Assembly (NCBI RefSeq): GCF_003387475.1 | Contig: NZ_QUNO01000019.1 | Span: forward strand, 124,001 to 188,000 | Reading direction: 5' to 3' | Source: Kutzneria buriramensis | Lineage (GTDB): Bacteria; Actinomycetota; Actinomycetes; Mycobacteriales; Pseudonocardiaceae | DNA: 64,000 nucleotides | Part shown: positions 37,856 to 45,878 of the stretch, in pieces | Position numbering within the stretch: position 1 is the stretch's first letter | How the letters are laid out: the number at the start of each line of letters is the position of its first letter | Made by a program: the position numbers and the translations under genes | Notes under the pieces: model-generated | Seen by the model: only the letters and a program-made list of their open reading frames with translations | What the model was told of the DNA's origin: nothing | Database searches by the model: none

Positions 37856-40362
37856 GGTTCGAGCACCTCCACGATCCCGGCGCCGCCGTCGACCCGGAGC
37901 CGTGCACCGGTGCGGACGCTCGAGAGCAGATGCTCGATCTGCACCACCGTGGGGATGCCGAGTTCACGGGCGACGATGGCCACATGGGTGAGCGGGCTGC
38001 CGCGTTCGACCAGCAGGGCGGACGCGGAGGACAGTGCCGCGACCGAACCCGGATCGGTGTGGCGGGCGAGCATGATGCCGGCGCCACCGCCCGCGTACAC
38101 CGCCGTGCCCTCGACGACGCCCGGACTCGACGGCGTTCCGCGCAGGACGCGGGCCGCTCCGTCGGACGGTGTCGGAGGCGCACCCCACCCGGCGCGTTCG
38201 AGGTTCCCGAGCCAGTAGGGCGCCCCGCGCGTCTCGAAGCGGGTCGGGGCGGTCACGTGCTCGTCGCGGAGCCGCTGCTCGCGACGCAGCGCGACGAGCG
38301 GTTTGAGCTCGGTGTGCGCGATCGTGCCCTCGCAGCACCCGCGCACCTCGTCCAGGCGCAGCAGGAAGATGTCCCGCCACTCGTCGAGGGCGCCGAGCCG
38401 GGCCAGGTCCTTGCCGATGGCCCGCAGCATCCGTTTGGCCATGCCGAACGCCTTGGCCCGCCGCCAGCGCAGGCGCTCCCGGTCGGCCATGCCGGTGGAG
38501 ACCTTGCGGCGCACGACGTCGTAGACGATTCGACGGGCGCCGCCCAGCACGGCGTCGAGATATGCGGCGACGTCGCCGCGCGGCGTGTCCCCGGCGGCCG
38601 GTGCCGCCCGCAGCATGGCCACGAGGGGCGAGGGATCCTCACTCAGGTCGGGCGTCTCCAGCTTCATCTCGTCGACACCGCGGAACCCGAACCGCGCGAC
38701 GTAGTCGTCCAGCGCCGCGAGGAAATCGTGCCGACCGGCCGCCGCCAGTCGCGCCCGCAGCTCGGCGGCCGGCGTGTCGCGGACCAGCGCGGCCAGGTCC
38801 GGATCCCGGTGCGTCTCGGCCGCCAGCCGGCGCAGCGCGGTCACCGGTTCGATGGATTGCACTTCCGGTCCCGGGCCGGCCGCTGCCCAGAAGAACCAGT
38901 CGGGCGCGGCCGGCAGCCACCGGCGGGTCAGCAGGTGCAGCACGCCGACCGACGTGAGCAGCGTGGCGTCCAGCGCCATCATCGGCCCCCATCGTTCGAT
39001 GAGTTCCCGCTGGAGCAGACGAAACCGCTGGTAGAGCTGATCGCACGGCACACCGTCGTGGTCGGCGTGGTCGAACACCGCGGCGGCGGCGTCGAATTCG
39101 CCGCAGAAGCGGCGCACCGAGCGGCCGATGGTGAGGAACCGCCAGGCGAAGACGGCTCCGGACGTCAGCGCGACCAGCGGCGCGCGCCGGTACGGGCGGA
39201 CCCGGTCGGCGATGTCGTCGTCGAGCGGAGCCACGCCGAGGGACACCTCGAGAACCTTGCGGTTCAGCCGGTACCCGGGGACGAGCCGGACCATTCGGTA
39301 CCAGTGCAACAGGTTGTAGTAGACGCGCCCGTGGAAGTAGCCGAGCATCGCCGGCAGCCAGTCGTCGAGTTGCCGGCGCACGCCGTGGGGGAGAAGCAGT
39401 GAACGGGCGTACTCCTGGTACACCCGCGTGTAGACGTCCGCCGCGAAGCTGTAGGTGAGCGGCGAGGTGAGGCCGCTGAAGCTCTCGACGATGTTGGCGT
39501 TGTCCCAGATCAGCGGCTCGCCGCCGAGCGGTGTGGTGATCGGGCGGGACTGCACCAGGCGCAGCTCGTCGCCGGTGATCGTCCATTCCACGTCCTGCGG
39601 GGCGTCGAACGCCTCGCGGATGTCGCGGCCGACCCGGTGCAGGGCGGCGATGTCCTGATCGGTGAGGCAGCCGCTGCCGTTGTCACGAGTGGCTCCGGTG
39701 GCCACGTCGATGTGCGCGGTGTCGGCCGCAGCGAGTCCGGCCATGAGCCCGTCACCGAGTCCTGGGGTCGCGCTGACGACGTACTCGCGCCGGCTGCCGC
39801 TGACGGGATCCGCCGTGAACAGCACGCCGCTCTTGTCCGCGTGCACCATCGTCTGCACGATCACCGCGAGTCCGCCGGACACCGGAGCCAGGCCGTGGTC
39901 CATGCGGTAGTGCAGGGCCCGCTCGCTGTACGCGGACGCCCAGCAGTCACGCACCCGGGCGCAGACCTCGTCGAATCCGGCGACGTTCAGGAAGGTGTCG
40001 AACTGGCCGGCGAAGGACAGGACGGCCCCGTCCTCGTCGGGTCCGGACGACCGCACCGCGAACGTGTCGCCGCCGGCGTCCCGACACGCGCGGGCGACGG
40101 CGTCGACGGCGTCCGCGGTGAGTTCGGCGCTGGTGACCAGGCGCCGTATCAGCTCCGCGACGACACCGGCGTTGTCGGGCGTCACCTCCCGCAGCGCGGC
40201 GGCGATGGGGCCGGCGACGCGTCGCTCCGCGGCGAACCGGCGGAACACGTCGACCTCGACAACGCCCCAGGATGGTACGGAAAATCCTTTACGCTGCAAC
40301 GTCTCCAGATTGACGGCCTTGGCCCCGCGCTGGTCGCGGGCCCTGGTTTGCTGCGCGTGCAA
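37852..40362 (-). CDS. PEP synthase/pyruvate phosphate dikinase-like enzyme (PigC/rifampin phosphotransferase-like)
   Basis: 836 aa. The N-terminal ATP-grasp domain of the PPDK type (GAKAVNLETLQRKGF near the start; TFAVRSSGPDEDGAVLSFAGQ; MVHADKSGVLFTADPVSG; WTITGDELRLVQSRP) is followed by a long middle region and a C-terminal swivelling PEP-utiliser domain with SPLTHVAIVARELGIP, phospho-His at 793. There is no PEP-binding TIM barrel, so it should phosphorylate or ligate a small molecule as rifampin phosphotransferase or PigC/RedH do. TTG 40362 is preceded by ACGGAGGACGC, an ideal ribosome binding site, and is chosen over the longer open frame. First gene of the nine-gene operon. Confidence 0.85.
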   Translation of the reverse strand: MHAQQTRARDQRGAKAVNLETLQRKGFSVPSWGVVEVDVFRRFAAERRVAGPIAAALREVTPDNAGVVAELIRRLVTSAELTADAVDAVARACRDAGGDTFAVRSSGPDEDGAVLSFAGQFDTFLNVAGFDEVCARVRDCWASAYSERALHYRMDHGLAPVSGGLAVIVQTMVHADKSGVLFTADPVSGSRREYVVSATPGLGDGLMAGLAAADTAHIDVATGATRDNGSGCLTDQDIAALHRVGRDIREAFDAPQDVEWTITGDELRLVQSRPITTPLGGEPLIWDNANIVESFSGLTSPLTYSFAADVYTRVYQEYARSLLLPHGVRRQLDDWLPAMLGYFHGRVYYNLLHWYRMVRLVPGYRLNRKVLEVSLGVAPLDDDIADRVRPYRRAPLVALTSGAVFAWRFLTIGRSVRRFCGEFDAAAAVFDHADHDGVPCDQLYQRFRLLQRELIERWGPMMALDATLLTSVGVLHLLTRRWLPAAPDWFFWAAAGPGPEVQSIEPVTALRRLAAETHRDPDLAALVRDTPAAELRARLAAAGRHDFLAALDDYVARFGFRGVDEMKLETPDLSEDPSPLVAMLRAAPAAGDTPRGDVAAYLDAVLGGARRIVYDVVRRKVSTGMADRERLRWRRAKAFGMAKRMLRAIGKDLARLGALDEWRDIFLLRLDEVRGCCEGTIAHTELKPLVALRREQRLRDEHVTAPTRFETRGAPYWLGNLERAGWGAPPTPSDGAARVLRGTPSSPGVVEGTAVYAGGGAGIMLARHTDPGSVAALSSASALLVERGSPLTHVAIVARELGIPTVVQIEHLLSSVRTGARLRVDGGAGIVEVLEP

Positions 40363-40493
40363 GCGTCCTCCGTGTTGTCTGCGGCAACAGGGTGAAGGCG
40401 AGCACGGCGCTGTGCCCGGGCGAAGGCCGGGAGGCAGGGCCGGCGGCAACCTCTCCGAGCCTGGCCCAGCCGGCGGGGGGACGCCAGGGGGTC

Positions 40494-40526
40494 GGGCACA
40501 AAGATCGGATGCGGGACTTTGTGCCC
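40494..40526. promoter_or_regulatory. perfect inverted repeat and DevR-like box between PucR gene and biosynthetic operon
   Basis: GGGCACAAAG (40494-40503) and CTTTGTGCCC (40517-40526) are perfect 10-bp inverted copies with a 13-bp spacer. The right arm is also half of a DevR-like site, GGGACTTTGTGCCC at 40513-40526 (10 of 14). It is 37 bp from the PucR GTG and about 130 bp from the operon's TTG. It could be bound by the PucR protein, by DevR, or both. Confidence 0.55.
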
Positions 40527-40563
40527 TGACACAAGCACGACCGGTCCTGGCTATCCTTCGCGG

Positions 40564-41763
40564 GTGACGTCCGACGGAGGCCGGACGATTGCTCCGGCCG
40601 TGCTACGTGTGGTCCAGCTCGTCCGCCGCCGTGCCGACGAGCTCGCGCCGGAGCTCGCCAGCCGCATAGCCGAGCAGGAGTCGGCTTACCGGCCCGGTGT
40701 GCTGCTGACGGCCGAGGAAGTGGCGGCGATGTGCCGTCGCGCGCTCGTGAACGCGGCCGACGTGCTCGCCGACGACAGCGCGGCCGCGCTCACCGAGGTG
40801 CGGGAGGGCGCGCGGCTGCACGCGGAGCAGGGAGTCCCGGTGACGGCGGCGCTGCACGCGCTGCGGATCGGCGGGCAGTTCGTGTGGACGGCGGTGATGG
40901 CGGCCGAGACTCGGCGGACCATCCTGTTGGACGCCTCCGACCGGGTCTGGACGGTCATCGACGAGCTGTCCCAGGCGGTCACCGACGCCTACGAGCGGCT
41001 CGAGACGTATCGGATCCGGCCGGACACCAAGGCGCGGGCCGAGGCGCTCGACGCGCTGTTCCACGGCGGGCAGCGGTGCGCGACGGAGGTGGCGACCGAA
41101 CTGAGGCTTCCTCTGGACGGCACGTTCGTGGTCGTCACCGGCGAGAGCGAGGACGGCCGACCGGCACTGTCCGGGATCGAGGACCGGTTGCTGGCCCGCG
41201 GTGTCGTGTCGGTGTGGCTGCGCCGCCGGACGGGTGAACACGGCCTGGTGGTGCTGGGGCCGCGGTTCGACCTGGCGCAGCTGTGCGGGGAGCTCGCCGA
41301 TCGGGCCACCACGCGTATCGGAGTCAGTGAGGTCTTCCACAACCTCGACGAGGTCCGGACCGCCCTCGCCGAGGCGAGCGCCGCGCGCTCGGCGGGGCGG
41401 CCCGGCAGCACCGAAGTCGTGCGGCACGACCAGGCGTTGGTGCCGCTGCTGATCGCCGCCGCGCCCGACGCGGCGCGACGGCTCGCCGACGCCGTGCTCG
41501 GCCGGATCCTGTCGCTGGCCCGGCGCGAGCACGAGACGTTGCTGTCCACCTTGCGGGCCTGGTTGGAGCAGGACGGTTCACCAGCGGCGGCCGCCAGGCG
41601 GCTGCACTGCCACCGCAACACGGTCGGCTACCGGCTGCACCGGGTGGCCCGGCTGACCGGCCGGAACCTGGGCCGGCCGGCGGATGTGGCGCAACTGCAC
41701 CTGGCCCTGGAGATCGTCGACGTGCTGGGGATGGCGGATCAGCCGAGCGGGAAGTCCACATAG
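40564..41763 (+). CDS. PucR/CdaR-family transcriptional regulator
   Basis: 399 aa. The N-terminal ~150 residues are a helical sensor domain (ELASRIAEQESAYRPG; GVPVTAALHALRIGGQFVW), a GGDEF-like middle domain spans about 175-285, and the C-terminus is the PucR HTH_30 (LRAWLEQDGSPAAAARRLHCHRNTVGYRLHR, split here as LRAWLEQDGSPAAAARRL then HRNTVGYRLHR). It divides from the nine-gene operon across a 201-bp region holding the inverted repeat, so it is the likely local regulator. Start GTG 40564. Its 3' end overlaps the convergent hydrolase gene by 25 bp. Confidence 0.9.
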   Translation: MTSDGGRTIAPAVLRVVQLVRRRADELAPELASRIAEQESAYRPGVLLTAEEVAAMCRRALVNAADVLADDSAAALTEVREGARLHAEQGVPVTAALHALRIGGQFVWTAVMAAETRRTILLDASDRVWTVIDELSQAVTDAYERLETYRIRPDTKARAEALDALFHGGQRCATEVATELRLPLDGTFVVVTGESEDGRPALSGIEDRLLARGVVSVWLRRRTGEHGLVVLGPRFDLAQLCGELADRATTRIGVSEVFHNLDEVRTALAEASAARSAGRPGSTEVVRHDQALVPLLIAAAPDAARRLADAVLGRILSLARREHETLLSTLRAWLEQDGSPAAAARRLHCHRNTVGYRLHRVARLTGRNLGRPADVAQLHLALEIVDVLGMADQPSGKST

Positions 41764-43280
41764 GACTGGTCGGTCGCGGTGGCGCTGAAGGCGACCGTGC
41801 TGCCCGGGCTCGTCGCGTCCCGGTAGAGCGGGTCGACCGTGTCGACGACCAGCGCGACATGGTGCCCGGCGGGGACGTCGTGCACGACCGGCCCGAGCGT
41901 GATGTCCACATCCTGCGGTGCGGACGGAGCGACGTCCAGCAGTGTGTCGGGCTGCCAGGACAGCAGCGTGCCGACACCGTCGGGCGCGACGTCATACAGA
42001 TAGGCGATGACCGTGGTGGACGTGGCACCGCACGTCATGCGCAGATGCATGTGCGGCTCACCGCGCAGCCTCTGGACGCCGGGCGCAGACTCCCACACCA
42101 TGGCGTTTGTCCTTGCGACAGCAGGTATCCAGGCGACGTGCGGGACACCGATCTGTTGGAGTGCCGCGGTGAACTCGATGATGCCGCCGTCGGCGACGGT
42201 GTCGAAGCCGGCCGTGACGGGCTCGCTCCAAGCGGGTGCGCCCTGTGGAGACATCGTCGTGGCGCCGAGGAAATCGCGCTCGCGCGAAGTGCTCATCGCT
42301 GCCCAGGACGGATATCCCTGCCACGGGCCGCCCAGCGTCGGTCGCACCTGCACCGCCGGCTGCCGGTCGACGCCGTTCGGCGCGCCCAACAGGTAGTGAT
42401 CGAGCCACGCGTGCGCCTCGTCCCACGTCTCGTTGGGCAGGCCGAGCAGTCCGCCCAGTTCCGGCATCGCATGGTCGCCGGGCACGAGGCGCAGTTGCTT
42501 GGGCAGGTTCAGCCGCTGGAAGAAGTCGATGAGCTGCTCGGGCGGGAACATGTCGTCGCCCCAGGGGGCCGCCAACAGCACGGCCGGCTGGTTGGTGTTG
42601 AGCCGGTCCACCTGGCCGGCCGGGGACCGTTGTGCCGACAGGGTCGGCACCGCGCTGCGGTCGTCGTGCTGGAACGCCGTCGTCGCGGCGGTCAGGTCCG
42701 GACCGGGCCGGCCGGTGAGGCCGCCCAGTGCGAGTAACAGCCCGATGGCCTGTTGGCTCCAGGTGTTGTTGGGCAGCAAGGACCGGCCGAGATCGGCCCA
42801 GGGACTCAGTGCGGCGACCGCGCGCACGCGGCTGTCGTGGGCGGCCGTGAGCAGACTGATGCCGGCGCCGTAGGACAGGCCCGCCATGCCGATGCGCTGC
42901 GGATCGGCGTCGGTGTTGGCCAGCAGCCAGTCCACGGCGGTCGAGGCGTCGGCGACGTCGTCGGGTCCGGCCACGTCGATGGTGCCCTGCGAGTCCCAGA
43001 ACCCGTGAGGCGTGTACGTGAGCGTGACGTAGCCGTCCTCGGCGAACTTGTTCGCCTGGGCGGCGTAGAGGTTGTCGTTCGTGCCGTAGCCCGGCACCAG
43101 GACGAGGCCCGGATGCGGGCCGGGAGCGGTCGGTTCCAGCACGGTGGCGGCGAGATGGATGCCGTCGCGGGCGACCAGCGTGACCGAGTGCTGCTCGTGA
43201 GCAGGCTTCGACCACGCCGGCGCCGCGGTCTCGGCGACGAGTCCGGCCACCAGCACGGGGAGCAGGATGCGGCGGTGCAT
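41739..43280 (-). CDS. secreted alpha/beta hydrolase with PepX_C-like C-terminal domain
   Basis: 513 aa. A Sec signal peptide (HRRILLPVLVAGLVAETAAPAWS, residues 2-24, written here as HRRILLPVLVAGLV then AETAAPAWS) precedes an alpha/beta hydrolase core: LVLVPGYGTNDN, nucleophile elbow GLSYGAG, and GDHAMPE with the likely catalytic His. The C-terminal beta-sandwich (DVDITLGPVVHDVPAGHHV) matches X-Pro dipeptidyl-peptidase/CocE-type esterases. It probably hydrolyses an ester or amide outside the cell. ATG 43280 follows GAGGAGG. An operator-like palindrome lies upstream. Confidence 0.85.
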   Translation of the reverse strand: MHRRILLPVLVAGLVAETAAPAWSKPAHEQHSVTLVARDGIHLAATVLEPTAPGPHPGLVLVPGYGTNDNLYAAQANKFAEDGYVTLTYTPHGFWDSQGTIDVAGPDDVADASTAVDWLLANTDADPQRIGMAGLSYGAGISLLTAAHDSRVRAVAALSPWADLGRSLLPNNTWSQQAIGLLLALGGLTGRPGPDLTAATTAFQHDDRSAVPTLSAQRSPAGQVDRLNTNQPAVLLAAPWGDDMFPPEQLIDFFQRLNLPKQLRLVPGDHAMPELGGLLGLPNETWDEAHAWLDHYLLGAPNGVDRQPAVQVRPTLGGPWQGYPSWAAMSTSRERDFLGATTMSPQGAPAWSEPVTAGFDTVADGGIIEFTAALQQIGVPHVAWIPAVARTNAMVWESAPGVQRLRGEPHMHLRMTCGATSTTVIAYLYDVAPDGVGTLLSWQPDTLLDVAPSAPQDVDITLGPVVHDVPAGHHVALVVDTVDPLYRDATSPGSTVAFSATATDQSYVDFPLG

Positions 43281-43311
43281 TCGTTCCTCCTCGAGCGGGG
43301 AGTACGGAGAC

Positions 43312-43340
43312 ACCGTTGTTACCAGCCAGTAAACCGTTGT
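43312..43340. promoter_or_regulatory. operator-like palindrome flanked by direct repeats
   Basis: TTACCAGCCAGTAA (43319-43332) has TTAC/GTAA palindromic ends typical of TetR-family operators. It is flanked by two 8-bp direct repeats ACCGTTGT at 43312-43319 and 43333-43340, 21 bp apart. It lies about 40-60 bp upstream of the hydrolase start. No TetR gene is nearby. Confidence 0.35.
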
Positions 43341-43400
43341 GGCAAGCCAAGTTCCCCCGTAGCAGCCGGACGTCGTCCTGCGCCGCGCGGCCGAGGTCGA

Positions 43401-44138
43401 TCAGGGCGCCTCCAGGCCGAACGGATCGTCGGGAGCAAGCCTCACAACGCCGGTCACGACGTCTTCGGCGACCTCGCACAGGCGTCGCCCGCTGGCGAAG
43501 GCGTGCGCGCGTAGCCGCAGGGACGCCTCGGGCAGGCCGCACCGCAGGTGGATCGACGCGATGGCGGTCGCCTGGTACACCACCTGCCAGCGGATGTGGA
43601 ACCGCTCGATGCCGAACTCCTCGGGCGCATCCGCGCCCACCTCGTCCAGTCGCGTGACGATCTGGTCGGTCAGCAGTTCCGTGAACACCCCGCCCAGGTC
43701 CAGCTCGGCCGTGGTGGGCAGGCGCGGTTCGGGCGAGTAGACCTCCACGGCGCCGATGGTGCCCGACCCCAGCCACATCGGGAACGCGAGCGCCGCGCGT
43801 ACCCGCGCGAACTCGGCGGCGTCACTGAACAGCGGCCACCGGGCGCGCTGCTGTCGGAAGTCGTCGACCGCCACCGCCCGGCCGCCGGCGACGGCGAGGT
43901 GAGCGGGCCCCTCGCCCAGCGTGGTCTCGAGTTCTATCACCCGCTCGACGACGTCGGTGGTGGCGTGGACAGGTTCCAGCGCGCCGTCGTCGGCGATGAG
44001 CTGGACGCCGACGCCCGCGGCGTCGAACACGTCGTGGCAGACCATCACGAAGTGGCGGGCGGACAGCGGCGCGCGTTCGACGGCAGCCCGCCGACGGACC
44101 TCTCGCTCGATGCGGTCCGCGTCCCATTCGGTCACCAT
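43401..44138 (-). CDS. GAF-ANTAR regulator
   Basis: 245 aa. GAF domain (about 30-170; GVGVQLIADDGALEPVHATT, ALAFPMWLGSGTIGAVEVYS) and C-terminal ANTAR-like helices (WQVVYQATAIASIHLRCGL; LRLRAHAFASGRRLCEVAED). The GM of the usual QATGM turn is replaced by AI, so RNA binding may be modified. ATG 44138 follows GAGGAGG. A DevR-like box lies about 70 bp upstream. It has the same design and size as the proteins encoded at 27980 and 62692. Confidence 0.88.
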   Translation of the reverse strand: MVTEWDADRIEREVRRRAAVERAPLSARHFVMVCHDVFDAAGVGVQLIADDGALEPVHATTDVVERVIELETTLGEGPAHLAVAGGRAVAVDDFRQQRARWPLFSDAAEFARVRAALAFPMWLGSGTIGAVEVYSPEPRLPTTAELDLGGVFTELLTDQIVTRLDEVGADAPEEFGIERFHIRWQVVYQATAIASIHLRCGLPEASLRLRAHAFASGRRLCEVAEDVVTGVVRLAPDDPFGLEAP

Positions 44139-44205
44139 GCCGGCCTCCTCTCCGGCACACCCGGTCCTCAAATCGACGCTAGGAGCGTGGTCGTGCGCCC
44201 CCACA

Positions 44206-44220
44206 GGGCCACAAGGCCTT
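44206..44220. promoter_or_regulatory. weak DevR-like box upstream of a GAF-ANTAR gene
   Basis: The site reads GGGCCACAAGGCCTT; its complement AAGGCCTTGTGGCCC resembles the 23187 box (GGGTCCTTGTGCCC) with one extra base between half-sites. Confidence 0.3.
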
Positions 44221-44304
44221 TCACGCGGCGTGTCCTCAGTCGTCATCCCATGGCGGTGACAGCGGGATCCAGCCGCGGCCCTGTGCCCCGCAGGCGGTGT
44301 CGGG

Positions 44305-44454
44305 TCAGATGTCGGTGAGACCCAGTTTCACCTCGTCCGCCGGCCCGAAATGGCTGTCGTCGAACACGAAGTCCAGCTGGTCGATCACATCGACCACGCC
44401 GTCGACCTGAGCCGTCAGCGACAGCGCGGCCGTGATCTGGCTCTTGCGGTCCAC
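44305..44454 (-). pseudogene. C-terminal remnant of a BON-domain (CBS-BON) protein, 49 codons
   Basis: The frame from GTG 44454 reads VDRKSQITAALSLTAQVDGV and continues DVIDQLDFVFDD to LGLTDI. This is the end of a BON domain as found at the C-terminus of actinobacterial CBS-BON proteins; the CBS pair and most of the BON domain are missing. Homology begins one residue before the GTG (Gln), so the break is sharp. Yet GGAGG lies 9 nt before the GTG and a top-scoring DevR-like box just upstream, so a 49-aa peptide could still be made. Most likely debris of a deletion. Confidence 0.65.
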
Positions 44455-44479
44455 CTGGCACGGCCTCCGGGCGGCGGGC

Positions 44480-44493
44480 AGGCCGAAGGTCCC
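44480..44493. promoter_or_regulatory. strong DevR-like box, divergent region before membrane protein-USP-ATPase operon
   Basis: The minus strand reads GGGACCTTCGGCCT, 12 of 14 matches including an intact left half GGGACCTTCG. It is 26 bp before the BON remnant's GTG and 108 bp before the start at 44601. Confidence 0.6.
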
Positions 44494-44600
44494 CGGCCCG
44501 GAGGTCTTCGCGCACTGTCGCCTCGGGACGGTCGCGAGCTGTGATGGTTCCAGTGGCGAAGGCCACCGGCGGGAGCCGCGACCACCCGGGAGGCGATCGC

Positions 44601-44993
44601 ATGGCCACGACGGGGCTGCGGAACTGGTCGGCCCGACACGGTGAGCCGGCCCTGCTGGCGTTGGTCGGCCACGAACTGGTGGCAGGCGCGGCGTTCACGG
44701 TCGCGGGCCTGCCCGGCGTCGGTGCGTTCCTGTGGGCGGTGGGCACCGGGCTGGCGCTGGCGGACATGCTCGTGCGTGTCGCGTTCTGGTTGCCGGACGG
44801 GCACTGGACCAGGCGGCTGGTGAAGCCGACCGCGCTGTTGGCGGCGGTGATCGCCGCTGCGGCCAGCGGCGCCTACGGCGTGGGCAACCTGCTGGGGCTG
44901 GTGGGCGTGCTGGTCCTGATGTTCCCGCCGCAGCGGTGGGGCCGGCGGCTTGCGCCGGACCGGGCGGCTGCCCGCCGGTCGACCGGCGTCTGA
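44601..44993 (+). CDS. small membrane protein, 130 aa
   Basis: ATG 44601 is preceded by GGGAGG 7 nt upstream; an in-frame ATG at 44541 lacks such a site. The protein has three to four hydrophobic segments (LLALVGHELVAGAAFTVAGL; FLWAVGTGLALADMLVRVAF; ALLAAVIAAAASGAYGVGN; LLGLVGVLVLMF) and a basic tail. I do not recognise the family. It precedes the USP gene by 15 bp and probably shares the DevR-like box with the USP and ATPase genes. Confidence 0.7.
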   Translation: MATTGLRNWSARHGEPALLALVGHELVAGAAFTVAGLPGVGAFLWAVGTGLALADMLVRVAFWLPDGHWTRRLVKPTALLAAVIAAAASGAYGVGNLLGLVGVLVLMFPPQRWGRRLAPDRAAARRSTGV

Positions 44994-45008
44994 ACCCGAG
45001 GAGTCACC

Positions 45009-45878
45009 ATGATCAAGGACACGCCGGGGCCGGACCCGGTTGTCGTGGGCGTCGACGGGTCCGAGTCGGCGGCGCACGCGGTGCGGTGGGCCGCGAAGGA
45101 AGCGGAGCTCACGAGCTCCCCGCTGTCCATAGTCCACGCCACGGCACTGGACGCGGTGTACGTGCCCGCAAGCCTCCCATTGCCAAGGCCCTATCACCAG
45201 GCAGTGCTGGAGATAGGTCAGCAGTACCTCGCGGCCGCCGCAGCGCAGGCTCAGGCGGTGACGCCGAAGGTGGAGGTCGGTGTGCGGCTCAGCCGCGCGA
45301 GCGCGGCGCCGGCACTGATCGGCCTGTCGTCGGCGGCGCGACTGGTCGTCGTGGGTTCGCGCGGGCTCGGCGGGTTCACCGGGCTGTTGGTCGGCTCGAC
45401 GGCCGTTGCGGTAGCGGCGCATGGCCACTGCCCGCTCGTTGTCGTCCGAGGCGACGAACCGGACGCTGCGGTGCCGATCGTGGCGGGGGCGGACGGGTCG
45501 GTCGAGAGCGATGCCGCGCTCGCCCTCGCGTTTCAGGCGGCCGAGCTGCGTGATGTGCCGTTGGTGGTGGTGCACGCGTGCCCGGACACGATCGTCGAGA
45601 GCGCATGGCACGAAGCGGCAATCGGCGCGGACTGGCAGCATGTGGCTGACGCTCAGGTGGCCGCGCACCGCACGCGCCACCCGGACGTCGAAGTGCGCCC
45701 GCTCGTCGTCCGTCATGGCCCGGCTCGTGCGCTGCTGCACGAGGCCGCCCGCGCGCAGCTCGTGGTCGTCGGTTCACGGGGCCGTGGCGGATTCCGCGGG
45801 CTGCTGCTGGGATCGACCAGCCAGGCCCTGATCCACCACAGCCCGTGCCCGGTCGCCGTCGTCCCGGCGCGCCGATGA
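45009..45878 (+). CDS. tandem universal stress protein
   Basis: 289 aa, two USP domains, both with intact Asp (VVGVDGSESAAHAV; VAGADGSVESDAAL) and ATP loops (VVVGSRGLGGFTGLLVGS; VVGSRGRGGFRGLLLGS). Close in design to the protein encoded at 26206. ATG 45009 follows GAGGAG. Its stop overlaps the P-type ATPase start (ATGA), so the two are translated together. In M. tuberculosis a USP gene (Rv1996) likewise sits beside ctpF (Rv1997), both in the DosR regulon. Confidence 0.94.
   Translation: MIKDTPGPDPVVVGVDGSESAAHAVRWAAKEAELTSSPLSIVHATALDAVYVPASLPLPRPYHQAVLEIGQQYLAAAAAQAQAVTPKVEVGVRLSRASAAPALIGLSSAARLVVVGSRGLGGFTGLLVGSTAVAVAAHGHCPLVVVRGDEPDAAVPIVAGADGSVESDAALALAFQAAELRDVPLVVVHACPDTIVESAWHEAAIGADWQHVADAQVAAHRTRHPDVEVRPLVVRHGPARALLHEAARAQLVVVGSRGRGGFRGLLLGSTSQALIHHSPCPVAVVPARR

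Noticed and set aside
37852-40362. Housekeeping pyruvate phosphate dikinase or PEP synthase
   Set aside because: The C-terminal PEP/pyruvate-binding TIM barrel is absent and the gene is buried in a biosynthetic operon, so a PigC- or rifampin phosphotransferase-like role fits better.
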